Below are positions 10,171 to 18,065 of a stretch of 45,805 nt of DNA, piece by piece. A program made the translations under genes and the position numbers. Source of the DNA: Pseudomonadota bacterium. GTDB lineage: Bacteria; Desulfobacterota; Desulfobulbia; Desulfobulbales; Desulfocapsaceae. The notes under the pieces are model-generated. The model ran no database searches, was not told where the DNA came from, and saw nothing but the letters and a program-made list of their open reading frames with translations. How positions within the stretch are numbered: the first letter of the stretch is position 1; every line of letters starts with the position of its first letter. The DNA lies in assembly GCA_030671085.1 (NCBI GenBank), contig DAOVAI010000003.1, positions 1-45,805 on the forward strand. The letters run 5' to 3'.

Positions 10171-10200
10171 ATTGTAAAAAATCCAGTTTACCTGGGTCAA
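10171..10200 (-). promoter_or_regulatory. Putative sigma70 promoter for mutL
   Basis: Read on the minus strand there is TTGACC, an 18-bp spacer and TACAAT (5 of 6 matches to the -10 consensus), about 57 bp upstream of the mutL ATG. The position suits transcription of the mutL group. Assigned by eye only. Confidence 0.5.
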
Positions 10201-10334
10201 GGCTTCATGGTAAGATATATTACTTTGGTAGCACATTTCTAAACGAACACTAACTATACCAGCTTTTATACGCTTCGCTTAGTTTTTTTGCAATTGTTCA
10301 GCGGCAATTGTTTTCTTGTCTGAAAGGAAAAAGA

Positions 10335-12419
10335 ATGACTGATCCTCTAAAAAGAAAGCTTGTGCCCATAGAAGATCTGCAGGACATACGGGGGGTGAAA
10401 CTCCCTGCACGGCTTAAGTTTGTGCAGTTGGTGGTAACCGGTCCTCCGGGAGCCGGGAAGACGTATTATATTAACAAGGTGCATGGCTGGCCTAATGAAG
10501 GCTATGTGGACCTGACCCGCAAAGGATGGTGGAAAGACCAGACACTCACCTATCGTCCCCGGGAAATCCATCTGGGATTTCCCTTCAAAGGTTTTGATGA
10601 GGCCTTAACCGTTTTTGACAAGGAGTGGCTGGAGGCAGAAGAGCCGCTCTATCTTGAGCTGAAAAGAATTCAGATTCCACCGGCCAGCAATTCTATTTTT
10701 CAGACAAACTGGAGAAAGCGCTATATCTTCGAATTCCTCCTACCTGATCCTAAAAAAATTTTCAAACGGCGTCAGGAGAGGCATAAGGAAGGGTATTTTC
10801 CAGTGGATAAGAATCTGACCCTGGATATGGTCGTTCGTCAGTCAGACATCTATCGGGAAGTGGCCTTCTATATGCACAAGGCACAGATGCAGGTCTATGT
10901 CCGGGAGGGCCTGAGTAAGCCTCCCATGCGCATTGCAGAGAAAAATGATGTGAATGTCCCTGAGTGGGCTACCGCCGGCTCTGATTTCAGGCCGGACCTG
11001 ACAACTTTTTTTGGTTGGAAGTGGTTAATCTTTCGTGAGGATCCCATTGAGTGGTTTACTGTCACAGATCAATTACAGATCCTGAAAAATGAATGCCGTC
11101 TTCCCCATGACGGGAAGACATTTGAGATGGTTATTGGCGAGCAGAAGCTTGTTTTTCGTCCTGAAATCCCCCTTGGCGTCAAGAAAAAAAATATCAAGAA
11201 AAACTGGCTGGTGGGCACCTCCAAGTCCTGCTCCGACGACACTATTCAGGCCTTTGCCAGGATTAGGGTCGGGGAAACTGTGCTCATAGGCCGGGATAAT
11301 CAGCAATATGATGAGATCTTTCATTTCTCAAAATCTGTGGCCAGAAGGCATTTGACTGTTACCAATATTAAAGGGGACCTGAAACTCACCCCTTTAAGTG
11401 ATACAGCAACAGCGATTCAGATTGTTCGCAGTGGCGATCAGGATGTCCGGGAACGAATCGGCACCAATCGCTATAATGCAATTCTTGCCATTCGTGAAAT
11501 TTACGGGGGAGCTCTCACCATGCTGCCTCCTGATGAGGCCTTGTCCACCATCAAAGAGGTGAATGAAGCTCTCGCCCACCAGCCATACCGGGAAAAAACC
11601 GACACCGGTGATCCTGGAGCCCTGCTGGAACCTCCCGAGGAATTGAAGCTCCTTATTGTTGGAGACCTCCATGCCCAGGTAGACAATCTCCTGAGAATAT
11701 TAAATGAACAATGTCTGCTGGCCCACCTGGCTGCAAACAGGGCCTGTCTGGTCATACTTGGAGATGCAGTCCATTCTGAGATCCCCAAAGAGATGGAAGA
11801 TATGGACAGCTCCATTTTGATGATGGATCTGATATTCAAGATGAAGTCTCATTTTCCTGAAAATTTTTTCTATCTCCTGGGGAACCATGACTGTTTTGAG
11901 GCGGGAATCAGTAAGAATGGTATTTCCCAGGGTCTTCTCATGCGAAAACGTCTCCGGGAACTGCGTGGTGACGATTACGTGGCAGAGATGCAGACCTTTT
12001 ACGATCTTTTGCCCATGGTTCTCCGGACTGATTCATGCCTGGCCTGTCATGCTGCCCCTCCACGCAAGGCCATTACCCGGGAAAAAGTGGTCAACCTTCG
12101 CAGCTATCCAAAAATTTGTAATGAAATTTTGACGAACAGGTTAAAACGTTCCCATTATCTTGCAGGCTATGATAAAAGAGATGTAAAACAGTTTCGTAAA
12201 AGTTTACAGCTTCCAAAACGGACACCGTTTGTGGTTGGCCACACACCCCTTGATCCATTTAAAAGTTATTGGAAAAATGCTGGCAATATTAAAGGGCATC
12301 ATATTATATACAGCGGCCATCCGGATGGGCCGAGTCTCTTTTTGCAGATCAGGAAGAAGATGATTCCCTTGAGTTACCCGGCAGAGCCCCTGTTGAAAAT
12401 TATAAATGAAGTGAAATGA
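10335..12419 (+). CDS. P-loop NTPase / FHA / calcineurin-like phosphatase fusion
   Basis: The ATG at 10335 is chosen over the upstream start in the ORF track because AAGGAAAAAGA immediately precedes it; this gives 694 residues. Residues 36-43 are a Walker A loop (GPPGAGKT) in a kinase-like N-terminal domain. Around 310-385 lies an FHA-like phosphothreonine-binding fold with IGRD and later SVARRH. From about 440 to the end is a PPP-type metallophosphatase with GDLHAQ, LGDAVHSE, LGNHD, a later CHAAP histidine and VGHTPLD, so the metal-binding set looks largely intact, although GDxVDR is replaced by GDAVHS. The likely role is a phospho-signalling or polynucleotide/protein end-processing enzyme; the substrate is unknown. 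It lies upstream of the DUF47-PiT pair with a MITE in between. Confidence 0.75.
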   Translation: MTDPLKRKLVPIEDLQDIRGVKLPARLKFVQLVVTGPPGAGKTYYINKVHGWPNEGYVDLTRKGWWKDQTLTYRPREIHLGFPFKGFDEALTVFDKEWLEAEEPLYLELKRIQIPPASNSIFQTNWRKRYIFEFLLPDPKKIFKRRQERHKEGYFPVDKNLTLDMVVRQSDIYREVAFYMHKAQMQVYVREGLSKPPMRIAEKNDVNVPEWATAGSDFRPDLTTFFGWKWLIFREDPIEWFTVTDQLQILKNECRLPHDGKTFEMVIGEQKLVFRPEIPLGVKKKNIKKNWLVGTSKSCSDDTIQAFARIRVGETVLIGRDNQQYDEIFHFSKSVARRHLTVTNIKGDLKLTPLSDTATAIQIVRSGDQDVRERIGTNRYNAILAIREIYGGALTMLPPDEALSTIKEVNEALAHQPYREKTDTGDPGALLEPPEELKLLIVGDLHAQVDNLLRILNEQCLLAHLAANRACLVILGDAVHSEIPKEMEDMDSSILMMDLIFKMKSHFPENFFYLLGNHDCFEAGISKNGISQGLLMRKRLRELRGDDYVAEMQTFYDLLPMVLRTDSCLACHAAPPRKAITREKVVNLRSYPKICNEILTNRLKRSHYLAGYDKRDVKQFRKSLQLPKRTPFVVGHTPLDPFKSYWKNAGNIKGHHIIYSGHPDGPSLFLQIRKKMIPLSYPAEPLLKIINEVK

Positions 12420-12434
12420 AGCTTCGTGTTAGTT

Positions 12435-12577
12435 AGTATCTGTCCATAAATGGCCTTTTTCTCCTAACTCTTCGTTGCTCTCAAAATTTAATCCTCGGAA
12501 TATCATATATATGCCTGCGGTTAAATTCATCGAGCGCCTCGATTTAGAAGAAAAAATCTCATTTATGGACAGATACT
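12435..12577. repeat. MITE-like element, copy 1 (143 bp)
   Basis: Perfect 18-bp terminal inverted repeats (AGTATCTGTCCATAAATG and its complement) bound a 107-bp core without a coding region. A second copy of exactly the same length and nearly the same core lies at 27142-27284. It sits between the phosphatase gene and the DUF47 gene. No convincing target duplication is visible at this copy. The ends can pair as a long hairpin. No transposase with these ends is in the window. Confidence 0.85.
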
Positions 12578-12603
12578 GACTCACCTTACCAGGAGAAAGA
12601 AAT

Positions 12604-13290
12604 ATGGTACTAAAGTCAACAAACCCTTTGGCAGGGTTACTGCGAAAATCACCATTTAAGCCGATTCAGATACATATGCGGACGGTATTCTCCTGTGTTA
12701 TGCTGCTGCCGGCTTTATTTGACGCAGTCTATAGAAAGGATAGGGAGGGGCTGATCGATATAGCAAAACAGATCGATAAACTCGAGACCGAGGCGGACAA
12801 GATAAAGTCTAGGTTTCGTCACCATATGCCTAAAACCTTGCTTCTCCCTGTTGATAGAAAAGACCTCCTCAGTCTGATCAATGAGCAGGATGCCATCTCC
12901 GATGGTGTGGAAAAGATCAGCCAGATTTTAACCAGTCGTGACATGATTGTCCCGGATGCCATCAAAGATGGGTTTGATGAACTCCTTGAAGGGACAATGG
13001 AGATTTCCAGCCAGGCAATGACAATGATTGAGGAGCTTGATGAGTTAGTGCACGTCGGGTTCAGCGGTAAAGAGCATGAAAGAGTCGAGAAGATGATCGC
13101 AGGAGTGAGAAGGGGCGAACATCATATCGATAAAATTCTGCGCAAACTAAACCGGACGCTTTTTACCGTTGAGAGTGATCTGGATCCAGTGTCTGTCGTG
13201 TTCTGGTATAAGATCATCGAAGAGGTCGGCAATATCTCTGATCGTGAAGAGAATATGGCCGATCGTCTGGTGTTGTTCCTGTCAAAATAA
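12604..13290 (+). CDS. DUF47 (PhoU-like) phosphate transport accessory protein
   Basis: The 228-residue, largely helical protein matches the DUF47/TIGR00153 family, distant relatives of PhoU. Typical features are the early FxPIQxHM segment, the LLPVDRKDLLSLINEQDAI block and the C-terminal WYKIIEEVGNISDREENMADRL. Members are usually encoded directly before PiT phosphate permeases and are thought to modulate transport. That arrangement is present here, with PiT beginning 21 bp downstream. AGGAGAAAG precedes the ATG. The protein has no signal peptide and is predicted cytoplasmic. Confidence 0.92.
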   Translation: MVLKSTNPLAGLLRKSPFKPIQIHMRTVFSCVMLLPALFDAVYRKDREGLIDIAKQIDKLETEADKIKSRFRHHMPKTLLLPVDRKDLLSLINEQDAISDGVEKISQILTSRDMIVPDAIKDGFDELLEGTMEISSQAMTMIEELDELVHVGFSGKEHERVEKMIAGVRRGEHHIDKILRKLNRTLFTVESDLDPVSVVFWYKIIEEVGNISDREENMADRLVLFLSK

Positions 13291-13311
13291 AAAGAGAGCT
13301 AGAGAGAAAAA

Positions 13312-14577
13312 ATGGAAGTTATTGCTGCATATGGAACAATCTTGATTGTTATGGCCGTGGTCTTCGGTCTCTTTATGACTTGGGGAGTTGGAGCCAATGA
13401 CTTGGCAAATGCCATGGGAACCTCGGTGGGGGCCGGTGCTGTGACGGTCAAGCAGGCCATTGGTATTGCAATTGTTTTTGAATTCACCGGTGCTGTTTTG
13501 GCAGGCGGCAATGTCACCAAAACAATTCGCAAGGGGATTATTGATCCCACAGCTATTGTCGCAACACCTGAAATTTTGGTCTATGGTATGCTTGCGGCAC
13601 TGCTTGCGGCAGCTGTCTGGCTGATGATTGCTTCCACTAGAGGGTGGCCTGTATCCACAACCCACTCTATTGTCGGTGCATTGATTGGTTTTGCCATTGT
13701 CGGCATAGGACCGGATGCCGTGAACTGGGGGAAGATCGGTAAGATCGTTGCCAGTTGGGTCATCTCTCCAATGATTGGTGGTACCATTGCCTTTCTTCTG
13801 GTGATGTCCACCCGAAAGCTGATCTTCAACACTGATAATCCATTGAAGAGTGCGAAGAAATATGCCCCTTTCTATATTTTTCTCGTAGGCTTTGTGATCT
13901 CTCTGGTCACCCTGTTTAAGGGATTGAAGCATCTCCATATTGAGCTCACGGGCCCGCAGAGTTTTGGCCTGGCTATTATGATCGGTCTCTGTGTCAGTGG
14001 AGTCGGCTGGCTCTTTATTAGAAGAATCAAAGAAGACGTGGAGGCGGACCGGGATTTCCATTTTGCCAGTGTGGAAAAGGTCTTTACCCCCATGATGCTC
14101 TTTACCGCCTGTGCAATGGCCTTTGCCCATGGGTCCAATGATGTTGCCAATGGTATTGGGCCGCTGGCTGCAGTCATCAGTATTGTCACCTCCGGCGGTG
14201 AGGTGATGCAGGAGTCTGAAATGCCTGTCTGGATACTGGTGGTCGGTGGTACGGGGATCATCCTTGGTCTGGTAACCCTGGGGTACAAGGTCATGCTCAC
14301 CGTAGGCACCAAGATTACAGAACTCACTCCCTCACGCGGCTTTTGTGCAGAGCTCGCCGCCGCCAGTACGGTTGTCCTGGCCTCACGTACCGGTCTGCCT
14401 GTCTCCACAACCCATATCCTGGTGGGCGCAGTCCTGGGTGTCGGCCTGGCCCGCGGCATAGGGGCCCTTGACCTGCGGGTGGTCCTGAACATTATTATCT
14501 CCTGGATTGTCACCCTGCCGGCAGGTGCAATCCTGGCAATGGTCTTTTTCTTCTTCTTGAAGGGCGTGTTCGGCTGA
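13312..14577 (+). CDS. pit: PiT-family inorganic phosphate transporter
   Basis: A polytopic membrane protein of 421 residues carries the two inverted PiT signature repeats. The first is GANDLANAMGTSVGAGAVTVKQA near the N-terminus; the second is AHGSNDVANGIGPLAAV in the second half. Each is followed by an STTHxIVGA/STTHILVGA motif. PiT carriers import inorganic phosphate (often as metal-phosphate) with a proton or sodium ion. The gene follows DUF47 by 21 bp with a GAGAGAAAAA purine tract upstream, so the two are probably co-transcribed. It could be assigned to the PitA or PitH subgroup only by phylogeny. Confidence 0.95.
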   Translation: MEVIAAYGTILIVMAVVFGLFMTWGVGANDLANAMGTSVGAGAVTVKQAIGIAIVFEFTGAVLAGGNVTKTIRKGIIDPTAIVATPEILVYGMLAALLAAAVWLMIASTRGWPVSTTHSIVGALIGFAIVGIGPDAVNWGKIGKIVASWVISPMIGGTIAFLLVMSTRKLIFNTDNPLKSAKKYAPFYIFLVGFVISLVTLFKGLKHLHIELTGPQSFGLAIMIGLCVSGVGWLFIRRIKEDVEADRDFHFASVEKVFTPMMLFTACAMAFAHGSNDVANGIGPLAAVISIVTSGGEVMQESEMPVWILVVGGTGIILGLVTLGYKVMLTVGTKITELTPSRGFCAELAAASTVVLASRTGLPVSTTHILVGAVLGVGLARGIGALDLRVVLNIIISWIVTLPAGAILAMVFFFFLKGVFG

Positions 14578-14592
14578 GAAAAGAGATAAGTT

Positions 14593-14626
14593 TTCTTCAC
14601 CACAGAGGACACAGAGAACACAGAGG
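14593..14626 (+). repeat. CACAGAGG-type dispersed intergenic repeat
   Basis: A short low-complexity stretch repeats CACAGAG three times (CACAGAGGAC, ACAGAGAA, CACAGAGG) between the PiT gene and the REP hairpins. In the antisense frame it yields the peptide CVLCVLCG, which I recognise as a common spurious translation of such repeats. No coding role is likely. Confidence 0.55.
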
Positions 14627-14656
14627 AAGCGCTTGTTTTTCTCTGTGCTCTTAGCT

Positions 14657-14703
14657 CGTAACACCGCTCTGCGGTGTTACGCATCCTATGGCGCTCTGCG
14701 CCA
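14657..14703. repeat. REP composite unit upstream of the RAYT
   Basis: Two hairpins lie close together: an 11-bp perfect stem (CGTAACACCGC) with a TCT loop at 14657-14681, and a 6-bp stem TGGCGC-TCT-GCGCCA at 14689-14703. They are separated by 7 nt and end 12 bp before the RAYT start. The same large-small pair recurs twice downstream of the gene. Confidence 0.85.
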
Positions 14704-14715
14704 GGAATTAGAGCA

Positions 14716-15249
14716 ATGTCACGCAGCCGTTATCAATTTGCCGAGCCGGATCGACCACACTTCCTGACCTGTACCGTAGTAGAATGGTTACCCGTCTTCA
14801 CCCGGCAAGAAGCTGTCCAGATCCTGTTTGACTCATGGCACTATTTACAAACCAACCAAGGACTACAACTCTATGGCTTTGTGGTTCTTGAAAATCATCT
14901 GCACGTTGTCGCTCAAACTGAAAACCTGGCTGTAACCTGGGCCAACTTTAAGTCCTACACGGCACGCAGGATTATCGAGCTGCTTAAAGCCCATCACGCC
15001 GAAGAACTTTTGCAGCGGATGCGGTTTGCTCGCAAGGCAAAGCGTAATGATCGGGAGCATCAGTTTTGGCAGGAAAACTCACATCCTCAGGTGATTGAAG
15101 GAGAGACAATGCTGCGACAGAAATTAGACTATATCCATCAAAACCCGGTTAAGCGTGGCTATGTCGATGAGACTGAGCAGTGGCGGTGGTCGAGTGCACG
15201 AAATTATGGTGGTAGGAAAGGTTTGGTTGAGGTGTTTACTGCTTGGTAA
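14716..15249 (+). CDS. REP-associated tyrosine transposase (RAYT, Y1_Tnp)
   Basis: The ATG at 14716 gives 177 residues starting MSRSRYQF; the longer ORF-track start runs through the REP hairpin and is rejected. The protein has the Y1 transposase/IS200-like architecture: an early HFLTCTV strand, the HuH-type metal-binding pair in VLENHLHVV, and a helix containing the probable catalytic tyrosine (KSYTARRI). The C-terminal KLDYIHQNPVKRGYV and WRWSSARNY blocks are characteristic of RAYTs. RAYTs cut and mobilise REP hairpins and are usually single-copy domesticated genes. The flanking REP units on both sides fit this role exactly. No frameshift is seen, so it may be active. Confidence 0.93.
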   Translation: MSRSRYQFAEPDRPHFLTCTVVEWLPVFTRQEAVQILFDSWHYLQTNQGLQLYGFVVLENHLHVVAQTENLAVTWANFKSYTARRIIELLKAHHAEELLQRMRFARKAKRNDREHQFWQENSHPQVIEGETMLRQKLDYIHQNPVKRGYVDETEQWRWSSARNYGGRKGLVEVFTAW

Positions 15250-15259
15250 AGGAGATCGC

Positions 15260-15305
15260 GGCGCAGAGCGCCTTGAGATGCGTCACACCGCAGAGCGGTG
15301 CGACG
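15260..15305. repeat. REP composite unit downstream of the RAYT, inverted orientation
   Basis: A small hairpin GGCGC-AGA-GCGCC (15260-15272) is followed by a large hairpin at 15281-15305 whose 11-bp arms differ at one position. The loops read AGA, so the unit is the reverse complement of the upstream copy. Confidence 0.8.
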
Positions 15306-15323
15306 AGGAACTCGCAACTAACT

Positions 15324-15369
15324 TGTACCACCGCTCTGCGGTGGTACATATCCCGAGGCGCTTTGCGCC
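15324..15369. repeat. REP composite unit downstream of the RAYT, direct orientation
   Basis: A large hairpin (TGTACCACCGC arm, TCT loop, perfect 11 bp) at 15324-15348 is followed by a small hairpin GGCGC-TTT-GCGCC at 15357-15369. The order and loop orientation match the upstream unit. With the previous entry it forms a tail-to-tail BIME-like pair. Confidence 0.8.
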
Positions 15370-15487
15370 AAGACAGAGAATTAAGTTATGTCAAGCAGTC
15401 CTTATCTTTCCACCAGACAGGCTCAACCGCATTGCAGTGTATCTTTTCACCCTGACCTCTGTACTCTGAACTCTGCCTTCTGATACA

Positions 15488-17338
15488 GTGCCTCCATCTA
15501 AAAAAAAATCTCCAGCTCGTACCCCGCCTAAGCGAAAACGGGTATACAAAAAACCGCTCAATGAAAAGCATATCATCGGTTTTCTTTTTGCGATCAGTCT
15601 TGTCCTGACTCTGTTCCTTGGGGGCCTGCTGACAAGTCTGGCTCTGCTCAAGATACCGGATATCCGAACTATTGCCGAGTACCAGCCTGTACAGGCATCG
15701 GAAATCCTTGATCGTCACGGCATGGTCATTGAGCGGATCTATATAGAAAATCGCACGGTTATTCCACTCTCCCATATGCCGTCCTACCTTCCTCAGGCCT
15801 TTGTTGCAGCTGAAGACAGTCGCTTCTACGATCATCCTGGACTCGATTTCTGGTCGGTTTTTCGTGCGGCGATCAATAACATGAAAAGTGGGCGACGCGG
15901 TCAGGGAGGATCAACCATTACCCAGCAAGTGGCTCGTTCCCTCCTCCTTACTCCGGAAAAGACCTATCTCCGCAAGTTCAAGGAGGCGATTTTGGCCTGG
16001 CGGATTGATACCCTCTTGAGCAAGGATGAAATCCTTCATATCTATCTGAACCAGATCTATCTCGGTGACGGGGCCCATGGAGTGGAGGCGGCTGCCCAGA
16101 CCTATTTCGGAAAACATGCAAGAGAGCTGAGCCTTGGAGAGGCTGCAGTGCTTGCCGGTCTTCCCCAGGCGCCCAGCCGTTACGCGCCCAATCATAATTT
16201 GCAGGCAGCGCGCAAGAGGCAGCGTTATGTCCTGAACCGGATGGCAGCAGACGGCTATGTGAGTTCGGACCAGGCCCGCAGAGCCTTTGAACCTCCCCTT
16301 GCCCTCACCGGCGGAAGCAGGGAGTCACGGGGAGTGAACGGCTATTTTATCCAACTGGTGAGAAAACAGGCGGAAAAAATATTGGGCATTTCCCTCAACC
16401 GGGCTGGTGTCCGAATCATCACTACCATGGATTCCGGGCAGCAGAAGCAGGCTGCAGCCGCACTTCGCCACGGGGTAAAGACCTTTTTTCCGGGAAAGAA
16501 AGAGGTACAGGGAGCCATCGTCTCTATTGATGCCTGTAGCGGCAGGGTCAGGGCCCTGACAGGCGGACTTGATTTTAATAGGAGTGCCTTTGACCGTTCA
16601 ACTCAGGCCAGACGTTCAGCGGGTTCACTGTTTAAGCCGCTGCTCTATGCCGCTGCCTTTGAAAAAGGTTTGAGCCCTCAGTCTACCCTGATCGATTCCC
16701 CTCTCTCTATTCGTGGCGGCAACGGCAAGATGTGGAATCCAAAAAACTTTTCCGGGAGATATTATGGAGAGACAAGCCTTCGTGAGGCATTGGTTCGTTC
16801 CCGTAACATTATTGCCATCAAACTTCTGCAGAAAGTGGGAATCAAGAGAGTACAAAAGCTGGCTGAGAAGTTTGGCATTCGGCCTCCCATCACTTCTGAT
16901 CTTTCTCTGGCTCTAGGGGCCACCGGAGTATCTCTTCTGGAGATCACAGCTGCCTACTCACCCTTTGTCTGCCAGGGAAAATATGCCGCTCCAATCCTGA
17001 TTACCGGTATTGCCAGGAACGATGGTGAAAAGATCTATCGTGCGAAGCCGGTTGAAAGACAGGTGCTCAGTCGTTCTGTTGCAGGTGACATGAAGGGGCT
17101 CTTAACAGAGGTGATTGGAGAGGGCACTGGGAAAAGGGCTGCAGGGCTTCCGGCACCTACAGGAGGCAAGACTGGGACCACCAATGAAAACAGAGATGCC
17201 TGGTTTGTCGGATTTACCGGACAACGTCTTGGCGGGGTGTGGCTCGGCCATGATGACAATGCAAGTCTTGGCAGAGGCAAAAACGGCGGGGGAGTGGCAG
17301 CACCGATCTGGCGTGATTTTATGAGTGGCAATAATTGA
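15488..17338 (+). CDS. Class A penicillin-binding protein (PBP1A-like, bifunctional)
   Basis: The protein polymerises and crosslinks peptidoglycan at the inner membrane. A basic N-terminus is followed by one membrane segment (about residues 30-54). The GT51 transglycosylase comes next (AAEDSRFYDHPG, GQGGSTITQQVAR, LNQIYLGDGAHGVEAAA). The transpeptidase follows, with SLFK as the SxxK serine motif, SRN and KTGTT. At 616 residues it is shorter than Gram-negative PBP1A and appears to lack the large inserted OB-like domain, resembling the compact PBP1A/PBP2C type. The start is a GTG at 15488 without a clear ribosome-binding site; no ATG is available nearby. The ORF is otherwise intact, though REP and repeat sequences run right up to it. 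Confidence 0.93.
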   Translation: MPPSKKKSPARTPPKRKRVYKKPLNEKHIIGFLFAISLVLTLFLGGLLTSLALLKIPDIRTIAEYQPVQASEILDRHGMVIERIYIENRTVIPLSHMPSYLPQAFVAAEDSRFYDHPGLDFWSVFRAAINNMKSGRRGQGGSTITQQVARSLLLTPEKTYLRKFKEAILAWRIDTLLSKDEILHIYLNQIYLGDGAHGVEAAAQTYFGKHARELSLGEAAVLAGLPQAPSRYAPNHNLQAARKRQRYVLNRMAADGYVSSDQARRAFEPPLALTGGSRESRGVNGYFIQLVRKQAEKILGISLNRAGVRIITTMDSGQQKQAAAALRHGVKTFFPGKKEVQGAIVSIDACSGRVRALTGGLDFNRSAFDRSTQARRSAGSLFKPLLYAAAFEKGLSPQSTLIDSPLSIRGGNGKMWNPKNFSGRYYGETSLREALVRSRNIIAIKLLQKVGIKRVQKLAEKFGIRPPITSDLSLALGATGVSLLEITAAYSPFVCQGKYAAPILITGIARNDGEKIYRAKPVERQVLSRSVAGDMKGLLTEVIGEGTGKRAAGLPAPTGGKTGTTNENRDAWFVGFTGQRLGGVWLGHDDNASLGRGKNGGGVAAPIWRDFMSGNN

Positions 17339-17423
17339 TAGTGGAGAGTTGAGAGTGGATAATGAAGGTCTGATTCCAACAATATGGTTATGAAATTACA
17401 GCAAATATATGATGCCATGAGTT

Positions 17424-17954
17424 ATGGACTATAAGGAAATCATCAGCAGCTGTTATTGCGGCGATGGATCTGCAAAACTGGAAAAGGCACTCAGACTTGC
17501 TCAGGAGTATGGCAGCGAGCTGTCAAGGCAGCCCAAGATCAACTTCCAGATTGAAGAAGTACGAGCAGCAGCCTTGTCACTTGACGCGCATATGACAGCA
17601 ATGGAGATGGGTAAGACCTGTTCGCACTGTGCTGCAACTCCAGGGGGAGGCTGCTGCAGTGCATATATGGGGCATGAGAACAACGATGTGCTGCAGCTGC
17701 TCATGAATATCCTTGCAGGAGTAAAGGTGCAGCTGGTTCGAAACGATGGGGTGGAATGCTGTTTTCTCGCGGAGAAAGGGTGTCTCCTGCTCTTTAAACC
17801 GATCTTCTGTCTCAATTACCTCTGTCCACGCATCCAAAAAGAGTCAGGTGCAGAGGAGTTGAGGCTCCTTGAGCAAAAAACCGCGGCCCTCCTGGGAGCC
17901 CAGTCGGATCTTGAGCAGTTGCTCATTCGTTTTCTGCAACAGCAAACGTTCTGA
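17424..17954 (+). CDS. Cysteine-rich protein of unknown function
   Basis: I do not recognise this 176-residue protein by name. The first half is helical and charged. The middle contains CSHCAATPGGGCCSAYMG, then ECCFLAEKGC and IFCLNYLC. This arrangement resembles small CxxC...CC zinc- or iron-chelating domains (YkgJ-like), so a metal or Fe-S site is plausible. A second short cysteine pair (SCYCG) is at residues 9-13. There is no signal peptide, so it is probably cytoplasmic. It lies 85 bp after the PBP gene and ends before a strong bidirectional terminator, so it may share the PBP transcript. No ribosome-binding site of good strength is seen before the ATG. Confidence 0.7.
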   Translation: MDYKEIISSCYCGDGSAKLEKALRLAQEYGSELSRQPKINFQIEEVRAAALSLDAHMTAMEMGKTCSHCAATPGGGCCSAYMGHENNDVLQLLMNILAGVKVQLVRNDGVECCFLAEKGCLLLFKPIFCLNYLCPRIQKESGAEELRLLEQKTAALLGAQSDLEQLLIRFLQQQTF

Positions 17955-17993
17955 TGATGAGGGACTGATGAGTGCTGACAGTTTGAAGAATGT

Positions 17994-18034
17994 AAAAAGC
18001 CCCTGCAGGAACTTTCCTGCAGGGGCTTTTTTTT
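17994..18034. terminator. Strong bidirectional intrinsic terminator
   Basis: GCCCCTGCAGGAA and its exact reverse complement form a 13-bp inverted repeat around a 2-nt centre. It is preceded by AAAAA and followed by eight T residues, so it can stop transcription from both sides. It lies between two convergent genes: the Cys-rich gene (+) and the glutamate synthase operon (-). Confidence 0.92.
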
Positions 18035-18065
18035 GAGCTGTAACCTTTATGGTGCCGGAGAACCT

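Noticed and set aside
13282-14130. 282-residue minus-strand ORF over pit
   Set aside because: Antisense of a membrane-protein gene, with a His/Asn/Ser/Cys-rich composition typical of shadow translation.
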